Under the pieces are notes generated by a model that searched no databases, had not been told where the DNA came from, and saw nothing but the letters and a program-made list of their open reading frames with translations. A stretch of DNA of 64,000 nucleotides from Deltaproteobacteria bacterium (GTDB lineage: Bacteria > JADJOY01), in the NCBI GenBank assembly GCA_016713535.1, contig JADJOY010000001.1, positions 124,001 through 188,000 on the forward strand. The letters run 5' to 3'. A program made the translations under genes and the position numbers. Positions 31,719 to 44,990 of the stretch are shown piece after piece (within the stretch, counting starts at the first letter, position 1; each line of letters starts with the position of its first letter).

Positions 31719-32939
31719 ATGAACGATGATCGCCGAGATGGAATCACCCGACGCAAGGTCCTGGCCCTGGGTGGCGCGGTGTCGGCCGCGTTGCTCGCGG
31801 AGGGAGGCCTCGGCGCCGCGCGGGTGCTCGCCGCCGAGCCCGAGCTGCCGCAGATCCCACGTCGAGTCCTCGGCAAGACCGGCAAGAAGATTCCCATCCT
31901 GCTCATGGGGGGGGACGGCGGCTTCGACAAGGTGTTCGATCCACGCCTCGCCGAAGGCCTGCGCTTCGGGCTCGACTACGTCGACGCGGCGGATTGCTAC
32001 GCGGGAGGCACCTGCGAGACCTCGCTCGGCGCGTTCCTCAAGCGCGCCAGCGCCCGCGACAAGATGTGGATCACCTCCAAGAGTGACGCCCACGACCCGG
32101 CGGGCTTCGCGAAGACGGTCGATCAGTCGCTGGCGCGGCTCGGCACCACCTACGTCGACCTCATGTTCCTCCACAACCTCGGTGACGCTCGCCACCTGAA
32201 CCCGGAACTCGCGGCCACGGTGGCGAAGCTGAAGGAGCAGGGCAAGATCCGTCACTTCGGATTCTCGACCCATACCGGGAACGTCGTCGAGATGCTCCAC
32301 CTCGCGGCCAAGACGCCGTGGGTCGAGGCGGTGATGTTCCGCTACAACTTCCGCAAATACGGCGACAAGGAGCTCAATGCGGCGATGGACGCGGCGCACG
32401 CAGCGGGCGTGGGCCTGATCGCCATGAAGACCCAGGGCTCGGAGGCGGAGCGTGACGCCTGGAAGCAGTTCCAGCAGAACGGCCGCTGGACCAAGCACCA
32501 GGCCGTGCTGAAGAGCGTGTGGTCGGACGCGCGGATCACCGCCGCGGTGAGCGGCATGGACACCCTCGACAAGCTTCGCCAGAACATCGCCGCCGCGGTC
32601 GACAAGAGCGATCTGACCGCCGCGGAGGAGGGGGAGATCCAGCGCTATGCGGCGCTGACTCGCTCGCTGGCGTGTGACGGCTGCGACCAGCACTGCGGCG
32701 CGGCGATGCGTGGCCACGGTGGCGAAGCCGGTGCTCAGCCGCAGATCGCGGACACGCTGCGCTACCTCATGTATCACGACACGTACGGGCGAACGGATCG
32801 CGCGCGCGAGCTCTTCGCGACCCTCCCCGCGCCCGCGCGGGATCTCGCGCGCCTCGACTTCGGTCCCGCGAGCCGAGCCTGCCCGCACGGCGTCGACGTG
32901 GCGGCGCTCATGCAGCGCGCCGTCACCGTGCTGGCGTAG
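31719..32939 (+). CDS. Tat-exported aldo/keto reductase with C-terminal iron-sulphur motif
   Basis: A twin-arginine signal (GITRRKVLALGG) opens the 406-residue protein. The barrel keeps the aldo/keto reductase tetrad: Asp in DAAD, Tyr in CYAGG, Lys in ITSKSD and His in FLHNLG. The C-terminal 90 residues carry CDGCDQHC and a distant RACPHGVDV, a likely single [4Fe-4S] site as in ferredoxin-tailed reductases. It follows the polyferredoxin by 38 bp. Export of a normally cytosolic, NADPH-type fold together with an electron-wire protein suggests it takes electrons through clusters in the periplasm. That role is inferred. Confidence 0.88.
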   Translation: MNDDRRDGITRRKVLALGGAVSAALLAEGGLGAARVLAAEPELPQIPRRVLGKTGKKIPILLMGGDGGFDKVFDPRLAEGLRFGLDYVDAADCYAGGTCETSLGAFLKRASARDKMWITSKSDAHDPAGFAKTVDQSLARLGTTYVDLMFLHNLGDARHLNPELAATVAKLKEQGKIRHFGFSTHTGNVVEMLHLAAKTPWVEAVMFRYNFRKYGDKELNAAMDAAHAAGVGLIAMKTQGSEAERDAWKQFQQNGRWTKHQAVLKSVWSDARITAAVSGMDTLDKLRQNIAAAVDKSDLTAAEEGEIQRYAALTRSLACDGCDQHCGAAMRGHGGEAGAQPQIADTLRYLMYHDTYGRTDRARELFATLPAPARDLARLDFGPASRACPHGVDVAALMQRAVTVLA

Positions 32940-33031
32940 CACGCGATCGGCGTCGCGGCGGTCGGTCGAGCCGCCTCTCCCGTCGCGGCGGGCTACGGTC
33001 GGACACACCACCCCGCCGTTCCGCCTCGCGC

Positions 33032-33068
33032 TTGCCACGGCGTATCACGATGAATACCATTGTGATAC
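33032..33068 (+). promoter_or_regulatory. Promoter with overlapping inverted-repeat operator
   Basis: TTGCCA at 33032-33037 and TACCAT at 33055-33060 are 17 bp apart, a good sigma70-like pair. An inverted repeat GTATCAC (33042-33048) / GTGATAC (33062-33068) brackets the -10 box. It lies 22 bp before the hydrolase start at 33090, so a repressor bound here would block transcription. Confidence 0.55.
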
Positions 33069-33089
33069 ACGTTCGACAGGGGAGGCATC

Positions 33090-34211
33090 ATGGCTGGCTG
33101 GTTCGCGCGCGCGGTGGACGGAGTGGCGGCGTTTTTCGGCAGGCTCGCGCTCAGGCGTAGCCCACCGTGTCCCAATACGCTGGTGCACCTGGGAGCCTAT
33201 CGGGGTCGCAGCCCCGACGATCTGTTCGCAGCGCCGACCGGCGTCCCCAGCGTCGTCGACGTGGGGCGGTGGCGGCTCGGGGCGTTCGAGAGCCGGCACC
33301 TGTCGTTCCCCTCGCCGCACGAGCCCCTCGCGCCCGCGTTCCGATCGCGTCACGGGAGCGACTACCAGCGCAACAATCGCGTCCACGTGCGGTGGCTCCG
33401 TCACCGCGACGAGCGGCCTCGCCCGACGATGGTGCTGCTCCACTCCTGGATGCAGCCAGACACCTGGCTCGAAGAGGTGACGCTGCTGCCGTGGCTGGCG
33501 CACCGTCTGGGTGTGAACGTGGCGCGCATGCAGCTCCCCTACCACGGGCGTCGCCGCCCCGAGTGCTCGTGGCTGGACGGCGAGCTCTTCTGGACCGCCG
33601 ACCTCATGCGAACCTTCGAGGCGATCCGCCAGAGCGTGGCCGATGCCCGCGCCCTCACGTCGTGGCTGCTCGCGAACGGGCACGGGCCCGTGGGGGTGGC
33701 GGGGCTCAGCCTCGGCGGCATGATGACGCTCGCGCTCGCCGCGCTCGACGCGCGGCTCGCGTTCGCGATCCCGATGGCCGCTCACCTCGATCTCGCCGGC
33801 GTGCTCGCCGATGCCTCGCTGCTGCGTCCCATGCGCGAGGAGCTCGCGAGTCACGGCTGGGGGCCGGCCGAGGTCGATGCGTACATCGCGAGCGTCGGCC
33901 TCGCGGACCTCGAGCCACGGCTGCCGCGCGAGCGCATCCTGTTCGTGGCCGGCGTCCACGATCGCCTGCTCTCGGCGCACCGGACCCACGCTCTGTGGCA
34001 GCGCTGGGGCGAGCCGCCCATTCACTGGTACGACGCCGGGCACCTGGGAATTTTTACCCACCTCGGCAGCTCCGTCCGGGCAATCCGCCGTTTCCTCGAG
34101 TCGGCGGAGCTCGTGCCGAGCGAGGCGGAGGTGGTGGTGGGCCCGGCCACTCCGCGGCCCCCGCGCGACGGGTCACTGGCGCTGAATTTTGCTGCGCTTT
34201 CAGCGGGTTGA
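33090..34211 (+). CDS. Alpha/beta hydrolase, ABHD18-like
   Basis: The 373-residue cytoplasmic hydrolase has the nucleophile elbow GLSLGG (Ser207), the LLHSWMQPDTWLEE oxyanion strand, VARMQLPYHGRRR, a later Asp in VAGVHDRLL and the catalytic His in YDAGHLGIF. This is the layout of the DUF2048/ABHD18 family. The first 100 residues are a family-specific cap with no signal peptide. It has a paralogue at 51731 with the same order of motifs. A promoter-operator precedes it. An esterase or lipase role is likely but the substrate is unknown. Confidence 0.85.
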   Translation: MAGWFARAVDGVAAFFGRLALRRSPPCPNTLVHLGAYRGRSPDDLFAAPTGVPSVVDVGRWRLGAFESRHLSFPSPHEPLAPAFRSRHGSDYQRNNRVHVRWLRHRDERPRPTMVLLHSWMQPDTWLEEVTLLPWLAHRLGVNVARMQLPYHGRRRPECSWLDGELFWTADLMRTFEAIRQSVADARALTSWLLANGHGPVGVAGLSLGGMMTLALAALDARLAFAIPMAAHLDLAGVLADASLLRPMREELASHGWGPAEVDAYIASVGLADLEPRLPRERILFVAGVHDRLLSAHRTHALWQRWGEPPIHWYDAGHLGIFTHLGSSVRAIRRFLESAELVPSEAEVVVGPATPRPPRDGSLALNFAALSAG

Positions 34212-34376
34212 CCGGGACGCGACGAGAACCCTCGTGGCGCGGGCCGGCGTGGCGCGCCGTCGTTGGATCTTCCTGGATCGCGCCGTCGAACCAGCTCTGC
34301 ACGGGGCCGTGCGGGTGGCGCGGCCCTTGCGTTTCGGGCGGGGAACCATCCGCTCGAGAGCGAGGCCCGCGATCCC

Positions 34377-34935
34377 ATGCGCAAGAGTTCCGTCACCCCC
34401 ACCGGGAGGGAGGCGATCTTCCGTGACGACGAGATCATCGTCTCCAAGACCGACCTGAAGGGTCACATCACCTATGCCAACGACGTGTTCCTGCGCGTCT
34501 CCGGTTTCACCGAAGAGGAGCTGCTCGGAGCGCCCCACAGCTTGATCCGGCACCCCGAGATGCCTCGCTGCGTGTTCAAGCTGCTGTGGGACACCGTGCA
34601 GCGCGGCGATGAGCTCTTCGCCTACGTCAACAACCTGGCCAGGAACGGGGACAACTACTGGGTCTTCGCTCACATCACCCCCAGCTTCGACTCAACAGGT
34701 CGGATCGTCGGCTACCACTCGAACCGGCGTGTTCCGTACCCGGACGCGCTCGCCAAGGTGAAGCCGCTCTACGCGGCGCTGCTCGCCGAGGAGCGTCGTC
34801 ACGGCGGATCGGTCGAGGGGCATGCGCGCCGCGGAGCAGATGCTGGCGCGGACGCTGGCGGACGGCGGTCGGGACTACGCACAGTTCGCGTTCAGCCTGT
34901 CGAGCCAGACGCAGCTCGCAGCGGCGGTGGGGTGA
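34377..34935 (+). CDS. Aer-like PAS sensor protein (frameshifted)
   Basis: From ATG 34377 the protein starts with the Aer-type PAS block [30 protein letters not shown], then [40 protein letters not shown]. These phrases match the PAS domain of aerotaxis receptors, which usually bind FAD. One extra G in the G4 run at 34817-34820 breaks the frame. Dropping it restores [17 protein letters not shown] and a stop at 34933-34935, giving about 185 residues. Without the correction the frame reads through into the chemoreceptor gene 2 bp downstream. Confidence 0.78.
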
Positions 34936-34937
34936 CC

Positions 34938-35939
34938 ATGGCCTGGTGGAGCCGGAGGAAGGAGAGCGCGAGCCTGATCGGCGGGGCGGAGGAGCGGCCG
35001 GCTATGGACGCGTCGTCACGCTCGTGGAGGGACGAGATCCATCGCATCACCGAGATCTGCGAGCGAGCCGGTAGCGGCGACCTCGAAGCGCGTGTCGCCG
35101 GGCTGCACGCGGATCCCGAGCTGGCGGCGCTCGGTCGAGCCGTGAATCACATGCTCGACATTGCCGACTCGTTCGTCCGCGAGGCGTCCGCCGCCATGAG
35201 CGAGGCCAGCTGCGATCGCTTCCACAGGCCGATCCTGCTACGCGGTCTCGCGGGTGCGTATCGTCAGAGCGCGGTCGTGATCAACCGCGCAGGGCTCCGG
35301 CTCGCGCACGGCGCCGAGCAGTTCACCCACATCGCGAATCTCGCGACGGAGACCGCGGCGAACGTCTCGACGGTCGCCGCGGCCTGCGAGGAGCTCAACG
35401 CGACGAGCAGCGAGATCGCCAGGCGCAGCGCCGAGTCCGTTTCGCTCACGGAGCTCGCGGTCAAGGAAGCCGGACAGGCCACCACCGCGATCGCCGAGTT
35501 CAGCGAGGCGGCTCGCCAGATCGGCGAGGTCGTGGTCTTCATCGGCAAGGTCGCCGCCCAGACGAACTTGCTGGCGCTGAACGCCACGATCGAGGCGCAG
35601 CGGGCTGGCAGCAGTGGCCAAGGCTTCGCGGTGGTGGCCGGCGAGGTGAAGGAGCTCGCCCGCAGCACGGCGCGCGCGACCGATCAGATCGGCCGACAGG
35701 TGGACCGGATCCAGAGCGCCGTCGACTCGGTCGTGTCCCACATCCACGGCATCAACTCGTCCATCCATCGGATCGACGAGGACACCGCGGAGATCGCCCG
35801 CTCGGTGGACGACCAGGTCAAGGCGACGGCGGACATCGGCGCCAACATCGTGCAGGTCTCGGGGAACATGCAGCAGGTCTCCCAGCGCATCGCCGACTTC
35901 TCGACGGATCGCCGCGCGATGGAGGCGGTCTCGCACTGA
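34938..35939 (+). CDS. Soluble methyl-accepting chemotaxis-like protein
   Basis: ATG 34938 lies 2 bp after the corrected stop of the PAS gene. The 333-residue protein has no membrane segment. Its core is the chemoreceptor signalling tip [20 protein letters not shown] followed by [19 protein letters not shown], with long coiled-coil helices on each side. The usual IEAARAG tip residue is Gln here (IEAQRAG). With the PAS protein it forms a two-gene version of an Aer-type receptor. Partners CheA and CheW are not in the window. Confidence 0.88.
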   Translation: MAWWSRRKESASLIGGAEERPAMDASSRSWRDEIHRITEICERAGSGDLEARVAGLHADPELAALGRAVNHMLDIADSFVREASAAMSEASCDRFHRPILLRGLAGAYRQSAVVINRAGLRLAHGAEQFTHIANLATETAANVSTVAAACEELNATSSEIARRSAESVSLTELAVKEAGQATTAIAEFSEAARQIGEVVVFIGKVAAQTNLLALNATIEAQRAGSSGQGFAVVAGEVKELARSTARATDQIGRQVDRIQSAVDSVVSHIHGINSSIHRIDEDTAEIARSVDDQVKATADIGANIVQVSGNMQQVSQRIADFSTDRRAMEAVSH

Positions 35940-35981
35940 CGGCGGAACGCCCTCCCGCTAGCCGCGGCATCGACGCCTCCG

Positions 35982-35993
35982 TGACCTAGGTCA
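35982..35993. promoter_or_regulatory. 12-bp palindrome upstream of diiron gene
   Basis: TGACCTAGGTCA is a perfect palindrome 52-63 bp before the ATG at 36045. It is a plausible repressor site for the gene, just upstream of the leader hairpin. Confidence 0.4.
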
Positions 35994-36000
35994 TGGAGGT

Positions 36001-36041
36001 GGGATCTCCCGACCTCGGATCATGCTGGTCGAGGAGATCCC
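36001..36041 (+). promoter_or_regulatory. Leader hairpin that sequesters the ribosome binding site
   Basis: GGGATCTCC-CGACC (36001-36014) pairs with GGTCG-A-GGAGATCCC (36027-36041): 14 base pairs with one bulged A and a 12-nt loop. The GGAG at 36033-36036 is the ribosome site for the ATG at 36045 and lies fully within the 3' arm. The form fits translational control, though the same dyad could be a protein operator. Confidence 0.55.
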
Positions 36042-36044
36042 TTC

Positions 36045-37187
36045 ATGCACATCGAGAAGATCGAGGTCGGTCGTCGGGCTGCGGAGGTGAACCAGGTGGT
36101 GGAGCGCGTCGCGAACGTCGCGATCCGCGGCCTCGACGACACCCGCGCGTTCTTCGGCGGCCACGGGCGCAAGGCGCGTTACGACGACGCCCACTACGAG
36201 TTCGTGGGTGGTGAGCGAGACGCGCTGCGCCGCAAGCACTACGACAAGAGCCTCAAGCTGCTGTGGAAGGCCGAGAAGCATGCGCCCTGGTCGACGTTCC
36301 TCGATGGCGCCGACGACCTGCCGCTCGTCAAGATGGCGCGCGAGTCGATGACCAAGGCGGAGCGCGCCGCGAGCAAGAAGCTCGCGAGCAAGGAGTTCAA
36401 GGGCCGGCTCGCTCGTGAGTACACGCTCGCCGAGCGCCAGGCGCTGGTGAAGGTGCTGTGCGCGATCGGCCACGGCGAGGCCTATGCGTGGCTGGTGTCG
36501 GCCGAGGTCCTCGCGGACGTCCAGAGTACCGGCGCGCGCGCCGCGCTGACGATGCAGGTGGTGGAGGAGGCGAAGCACTTCGTGGTGCTGCGCGAGCTCA
36601 TCAAGGCATTCGACGTCGGCGTACCGCGCCAGTCCGCCTGGGAGTACCTGCTGCTCGAGCAGGTCCTGAAGGCGGACGGTCTCGACAAGCTGTTCGGGAT
36701 GAACGTGCTGGTGGAGGGGATCGCGCTCTCGATCTTCGGCATGCTCGCCCACTTTCCGGGACTCGAGATCCTGCGGCTCTTCCATCTAGACGAGTCTCGC
36801 CACACGGCCTTGCCGGTGAACTACTTCAAGGAGTTCCCCCTCGATCGCTGGGAGCGCGTGAATCCGCTCAAGCGCATGAAGCGCCTGAACCTCGTGCTGC
36901 CGGCGATTCCGCTGGTCTTCTACCTGGAGGCGCCGCTCGCCGAGCTCGGCATCGACGCGCTGGCGCTGGGTGGGTCGGTGATCCGCAAGGTCACACAGCT
37001 CGCGGAGCGCGCGGGCTTCGAGCCGCGGGGCTCGGGTGAGGTCCTGGGGATGCGGCTCAACGCGCTCTTCAACGCCTACGGTTCGCTCACCCGCCCGCAC
37101 CACCAGCATCGCGACTACCACCTGGGAGACACCACCCGCGACGCGGCGGCGCGCGCGGTCGAAGACGAGGTGTTCGCCGCGGCGTGA
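36045..37187 (+). CDS. Second ferritin-like diiron protein
   Basis: The 380-residue helical protein has diiron ligand motifs EEAKH (in MQVVEEAKHFVVL, near residue 177) and DESRH (in LFHLDESRHTALP, near 248), the EXXH pairs of the ferritin superfamily. The N-terminal 110 residues are basic and lack a signal peptide. It has little visible similarity to the diiron protein at 15974 beyond the ligand helices, so it is probably a separate subfamily. An oxygenase or hydroxylase role is likely. Its leader hairpin (36001-36041) and palindrome suggest tight control. Confidence 0.78.
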   Translation: MHIEKIEVGRRAAEVNQVVERVANVAIRGLDDTRAFFGGHGRKARYDDAHYEFVGGERDALRRKHYDKSLKLLWKAEKHAPWSTFLDGADDLPLVKMARESMTKAERAASKKLASKEFKGRLAREYTLAERQALVKVLCAIGHGEAYAWLVSAEVLADVQSTGARAALTMQVVEEAKHFVVLRELIKAFDVGVPRQSAWEYLLLEQVLKADGLDKLFGMNVLVEGIALSIFGMLAHFPGLEILRLFHLDESRHTALPVNYFKEFPLDRWERVNPLKRMKRLNLVLPAIPLVFYLEAPLAELGIDALALGGSVIRKVTQLAERAGFEPRGSGEVLGMRLNALFNAYGSLTRPHHQHRDYHLGDTTRDAAARAVEDEVFAAA

Positions 37188-37286
37188 GCGGATTCGCGGC
37201 CCGGCTCGGTCCGGCGCGGATCTCGTTTCGAACCGAGGGCGCGCGCGTATGGCGCGCCCCGGATCGTCCCTGCGGGAGGTTCTCTC

Positions 37287-41735
<4,449 letters not shown>

Positions 41736-42023
41736 CACGTCCAGGACCGTGCTCCTCTGGGGAGGGGCAAAGCGAGTAGTCGGAATGTACTCGTTCCATT
41801 CGACGAGTCGCTGAACCGTATCGCCGCCGAAATGCTCGCGCAACAACCCGCCGAGATCAGGTGCTCATGGCCCACGGACCCAGGGGCCCGAGACCGGGCG
41901 CGGCCCGGCACGCCGTCGACCGGAATGGAAGCCGACCCGCCGCGCGTTTCGGGCTAGGCTCTGCACGCACGCGCGAGGGGCCCCTTCGGTCCCGGCCGGC
42001 GCGCGCATCACGAGGGGTAGTCG

Positions 42024-42722
42024 ATGACGGGCTGGTCGAGGCGGGCGCGGATCGGATGGATGACGTGGGTCGTGGCATGTGGCGTGGCGTGTGGCACGGA
42101 GGCGCCGCCACCACCGTCGCCACCGCCCCAGGCGCCGCGCGTCGAGGCGCTCCGGATCGACGGCTCGGTGACCCACGTTCAACGGATCGCGCTGCCGCCG
42201 GGATCGGAGATCCGCGTCGCCGTGATCGAGACCACGGGCGGCGAGTCAGCGGCGATCACCGTCGCCGAGCGGGTCATCCCGATGACCCACCAGGTCCCGG
42301 TGCCGTTCTCGCTCGCGGTCGATCCTCGACTGGTGAGCGCCCAGGGTCGCTCCGAGCTACGGGCGATGCTCACCGACCCCAGGCACACGCTGCGGTGGAT
42401 CACCGCCATCCCGGTCGAGTGGAAACCCGCGCCGCTCACCTCGGGCGTGCTGCTGGTCGTCGCCCCACAGCGTGCGCCCGATCCCGTCGAGGGAAGCTCG
42501 GTGCGCTACCGGTGCGATGCGGCGTTCAGCTTCGGCCTCGAGCAGCGCAGCGAGGACGTGGTGGAGATCCGGATGACGGACCGCACCCTGCGGATGACGC
42601 GCGTCCCCTCGGCGCTGGGCGTCACGTTCACCGACGGCGTCAACACGTTCTGGCGCAAGGAGAGCATCGCGAACCTGATCCTGGCGGGGAAGGTCCACAG
42701 TTGCTATCAGCGCTACCCCTGA
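42024..42722 (+). CDS. Lipoprotein fusing YbaY-like and MliC-like (lysozyme inhibitor) domains
   Basis: The 232-residue protein has a lipoprotein signal with Cys in VACG and a Pro-rich spacer. The first domain (about 40-140) resembles YbaY/YscW: RVAVIETTGGESAAITVAER, then PVPFSLAVDP and LRAMLTD. The last 75 residues resemble the MliC/PliC lysozyme-inhibitor fold: VRYRCDAAFSFGLE, LGVTFTDGVNTFWRKE and a terminal HSCYQRYP that supplies the second disulphide Cys. It probably protects the envelope against lysozyme. Its end overlaps the convergent methyltransferase gene by 10 bp. Confidence 0.75.
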   Translation: MTGWSRRARIGWMTWVVACGVACGTEAPPPPSPPPQAPRVEALRIDGSVTHVQRIALPPGSEIRVAVIETTGGESAAITVAERVIPMTHQVPVPFSLAVDPRLVSAQGRSELRAMLTDPRHTLRWITAIPVEWKPAPLTSGVLLVVAPQRAPDPVEGSSVRYRCDAAFSFGLEQRSEDVVEIRMTDRTLRMTRVPSALGVTFTDGVNTFWRKESIANLILAGKVHSCYQRYP

Positions 42723-43631
42723 GCCGTACCGGGAAGCGTGGCGGCGACCGCCGGCCGCGCCGTGGCTCGCGCGATGACCTCGATGCTCGGCCCCCGTTCG
42801 AAGCGTCCGCCGATGCGGTAGAGCATCTCCTGGATCCAGCGCCCGCGCGGGTTCGCGAGGTAGACCGGGTGCCACGGCAGATGGGTGCGTAGCTCCAGCA
42901 CCTCGAAGCCTTCCTCGGCGAGCGCGCGTCTGAGCGTTCGGGGATCGAAGAACGTCATGTGGAACTCGGCCGCGACCTCGCCGAAGAACCAGTGGTCGAA
43001 TCGCGCGCCGGCCACGCCGCGCCCCGCCATCTTCAAGCGGTCCTTCAGCGAGTGGAACTGGTTCGGCACGTCGATGAGGAGCAAGCCGCCGTCGACGAGC
43101 AGGTCGCGGCACTGGCGCAGCGTCCGGCGTGGATCGGGAACGTGCTCGAGGGACAGGCTGAGGACCGCGTCGAAGCGTTGCCCCCCCCAGGCGTGAGAGG
43201 TCCCACCCCTCCGATACCTCTACGTTCACGCCCAGGTTCCGCGCGTGGCTGGCCAGGATCGGTGCGAACTCGACGGCTCGCACGTTCCAGCCGCGCTGGG
43301 CGGCCACCTCGAACATGTAGCCGCCCTCCAGGCATGCGATCCCGAGCAGCGCGCCGCGCGCGGGGCGCCAGCGCTCGAGGCGCTCCATGCGCCGCGCGTA
43401 GAAGTCCCGTCGCCGGGCGCCACGCGTCGCGTTCGATTCCTGGTAATACGGGTGTCGCGCGTAGAGCGCTCCGACCTCCTGGAGGTCGAGCCGCGGGCTC
43501 TGGTAGCGCAGCCCGCAGTCGAGGCAGTGGCTCACGTTGACGCCGGCGGGCATGCGCAGAAATCGCGCCTTCGCGGGCTCGAGCTCGGCGCGCGCACTGC
43601 CGCAGAGCAAACACGGGATGGTCTCAGGCAT
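42713..43631 (-). CDS. SAM-dependent methyltransferase with N-terminal zinc-binding motif (frameshifted)
   Basis: From ATG 43631 the protein begins IPCLLCGSARAEL and has CLDCGLRYQSPR, the paired CXXC of methyltransferases linked to surface-glycan genes. The Rossmann motif LGIACLEGGYMFEVAAQRGW follows, in which the usual LDVGCG is altered. One extra base in the C8 run at 43183-43190 breaks the frame; removing it gives LGGQRFDAVLSLSLEHVPDP and then LLIDVPNQFHSLKDR. The protein is about 305 residues. It overlaps the preceding glycosyltransferase by 8 bp (ATGCCTGA), so the two form an operon. Confidence 0.78.
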
Positions 43632-44847
43632 GGTCCGTCTCCAGCGGGGGCACGGCGCGAGCCGCGGGCGTCGCGCAGCCCCGTCGCGCGTCACCTGCGA
43701 CGAGCGCGCGGTAGATCTCGAGGTATGTGTTCACCACCGGCTCGACTTCGAAGCTCGCGCGCGCCGTGGCGCGGGCGCGCTCGCCGAGCGCGAGCCGGAG
43801 CTCCGGATCGGCAAGCAGCTCGCACGCGGCGTGCTGGATCGCGCCGGCGAGCTCCGCCTGATCGCACGCGCCCGGAAGGACCCAGGCGTTCTCGCGGTGA
43901 CGCGCGTAGCGCGAAGCGAGCCCCACGGGAGTGGTGAGCACGGCCACCCCATGAGCCATCGCCTCCGCGAGCACGTTGCCGAACGCTTCGCTCGTGGACG
44001 GGAACAGCAGCAAGTCAGCCGCCGCGTAATAGCGCGACGGATCGGCTTGCCAGCCGATGAGCTGGACCGAACCGGCCAGCGCAGGCGCCTCGGCCCACTC
44101 TCGCAGCTGCGCGCCGAGGGGGCCGTCGCCGACGAGCGCGAGCGCGGCACCGCTTCGCGCCTGGATCGTGGGCCAGGCCCTCACGATCGCGTCGAGTCCC
44201 TTCCCCGGAACCAGACGGCCCACGTAGAGGCAGGTCGGGCGGTCGGCGAGGCCGAGCTCCCGGCGCCTCTCGGCGACGCTGCGCGGGTCGGCTCGTGTGG
44301 GCAGGTCGGGGATCTCGACACCGTTGGGCACGAGCGAGACACGCTGCTCCGGCAGCCCTTGGGCGAGGGCCTCCTCGCGCCCGGCCGCGCTCGTCGTCAC
44401 CCACCGATCCGTCTGGGCGAAGCCACGCCAGAGCCAGCCACCGAGCCGGCCGTCGCGCACCTTCGCGACGTCTCCGCACGCGCCGAGGGTGCAGATCTTG
44501 AGAACCGTGCGGGTGCCCCGCAGGCGCGCTCCCAGGATCGCGCCGAGGGCGAACGGCGAGAGGCAGTGAGCGTGGACCACGTCGTAGCGCCCACCGTTGT
44601 AGACGAAGTATGCGAATGCGACGAGGCCGTTCACCGCGCGTCGCACGCGCTGCGGGCCCGCGGTCGGGAGGCGGATCACCCGAGCATCGCCCTCGTGGCT
44701 CACGCGCGGCAGGCCCGGCTCGTGGCGGGACGTGATGACGTCGCAGCGCTCGGTGAGGGTCGCCAGCCTCCGCGCGAGAAGGCGCGCCTGCTGCTCGGCG
44801 CCGCCGCGATACGGCGGGAAGTGCTGGATGGCGAGAGCGACGCGCAT
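43624..44847 (-). CDS. Glycosyltransferase family 4
   Basis: A 407-residue GT-B enzyme. The N-terminal Rossmann strand MRVALAIQHFPPYRGGAEQQ carries the GGAE acceptor motif. The C-terminal domain has LYVGRLVPGKGLDAIV and the nucleotide-sugar segment FPSTSEAFGNVLAEAMAHGVAVLTT with its EX7E pair. It is the first gene of a two-gene operon with the methyltransferase, probably for an envelope polysaccharide or lipid-linked sugar. Sugar and acceptor are unknown. Confidence 0.9.
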   Translation of the reverse strand: MRVALAIQHFPPYRGGAEQQARLLARRLATLTERCDVITSRHEPGLPRVSHEGDARVIRLPTAGPQRVRRAVNGLVAFAYFVYNGGRYDVVHAHCLSPFALGAILGARLRGTRTVLKICTLGACGDVAKVRDGRLGGWLWRGFAQTDRWVTTSAAGREEALAQGLPEQRVSLVPNGVEIPDLPTRADPRSVAERRRELGLADRPTCLYVGRLVPGKGLDAIVRAWPTIQARSGAALALVGDGPLGAQLREWAEAPALAGSVQLIGWQADPSRYYAAADLLLFPSTSEAFGNVLAEAMAHGVAVLTTPVGLASRYARHRENAWVLPGACDQAELAGAIQHAACELLADPELRLALGERARATARASFEVEPVVNTYLEIYRALVAGDARRGCATPAARAVPPLETDHA

Positions 44848-44990
44848 GGGACTGTCGGAGGATCGAGAAGGCTACAGGAGGCGAGTGGATTTTCCATTCC
44901 ACCGGGGGTGGAGGCGCGCGTCCGGCTCACGCGCTCGCCAGCGTCCCGCCGATGCGCCAGCATCGGGCGCCCAGGTCTCGAGGAGGTGCC

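Noticed and set aside
41974-41983. AGGGGCCCCT palindrome upstream of the YbaY-MliC gene
   Set aside because: Short all-G/C palindromes are expected by chance at this base composition, and nothing else supports a site here.
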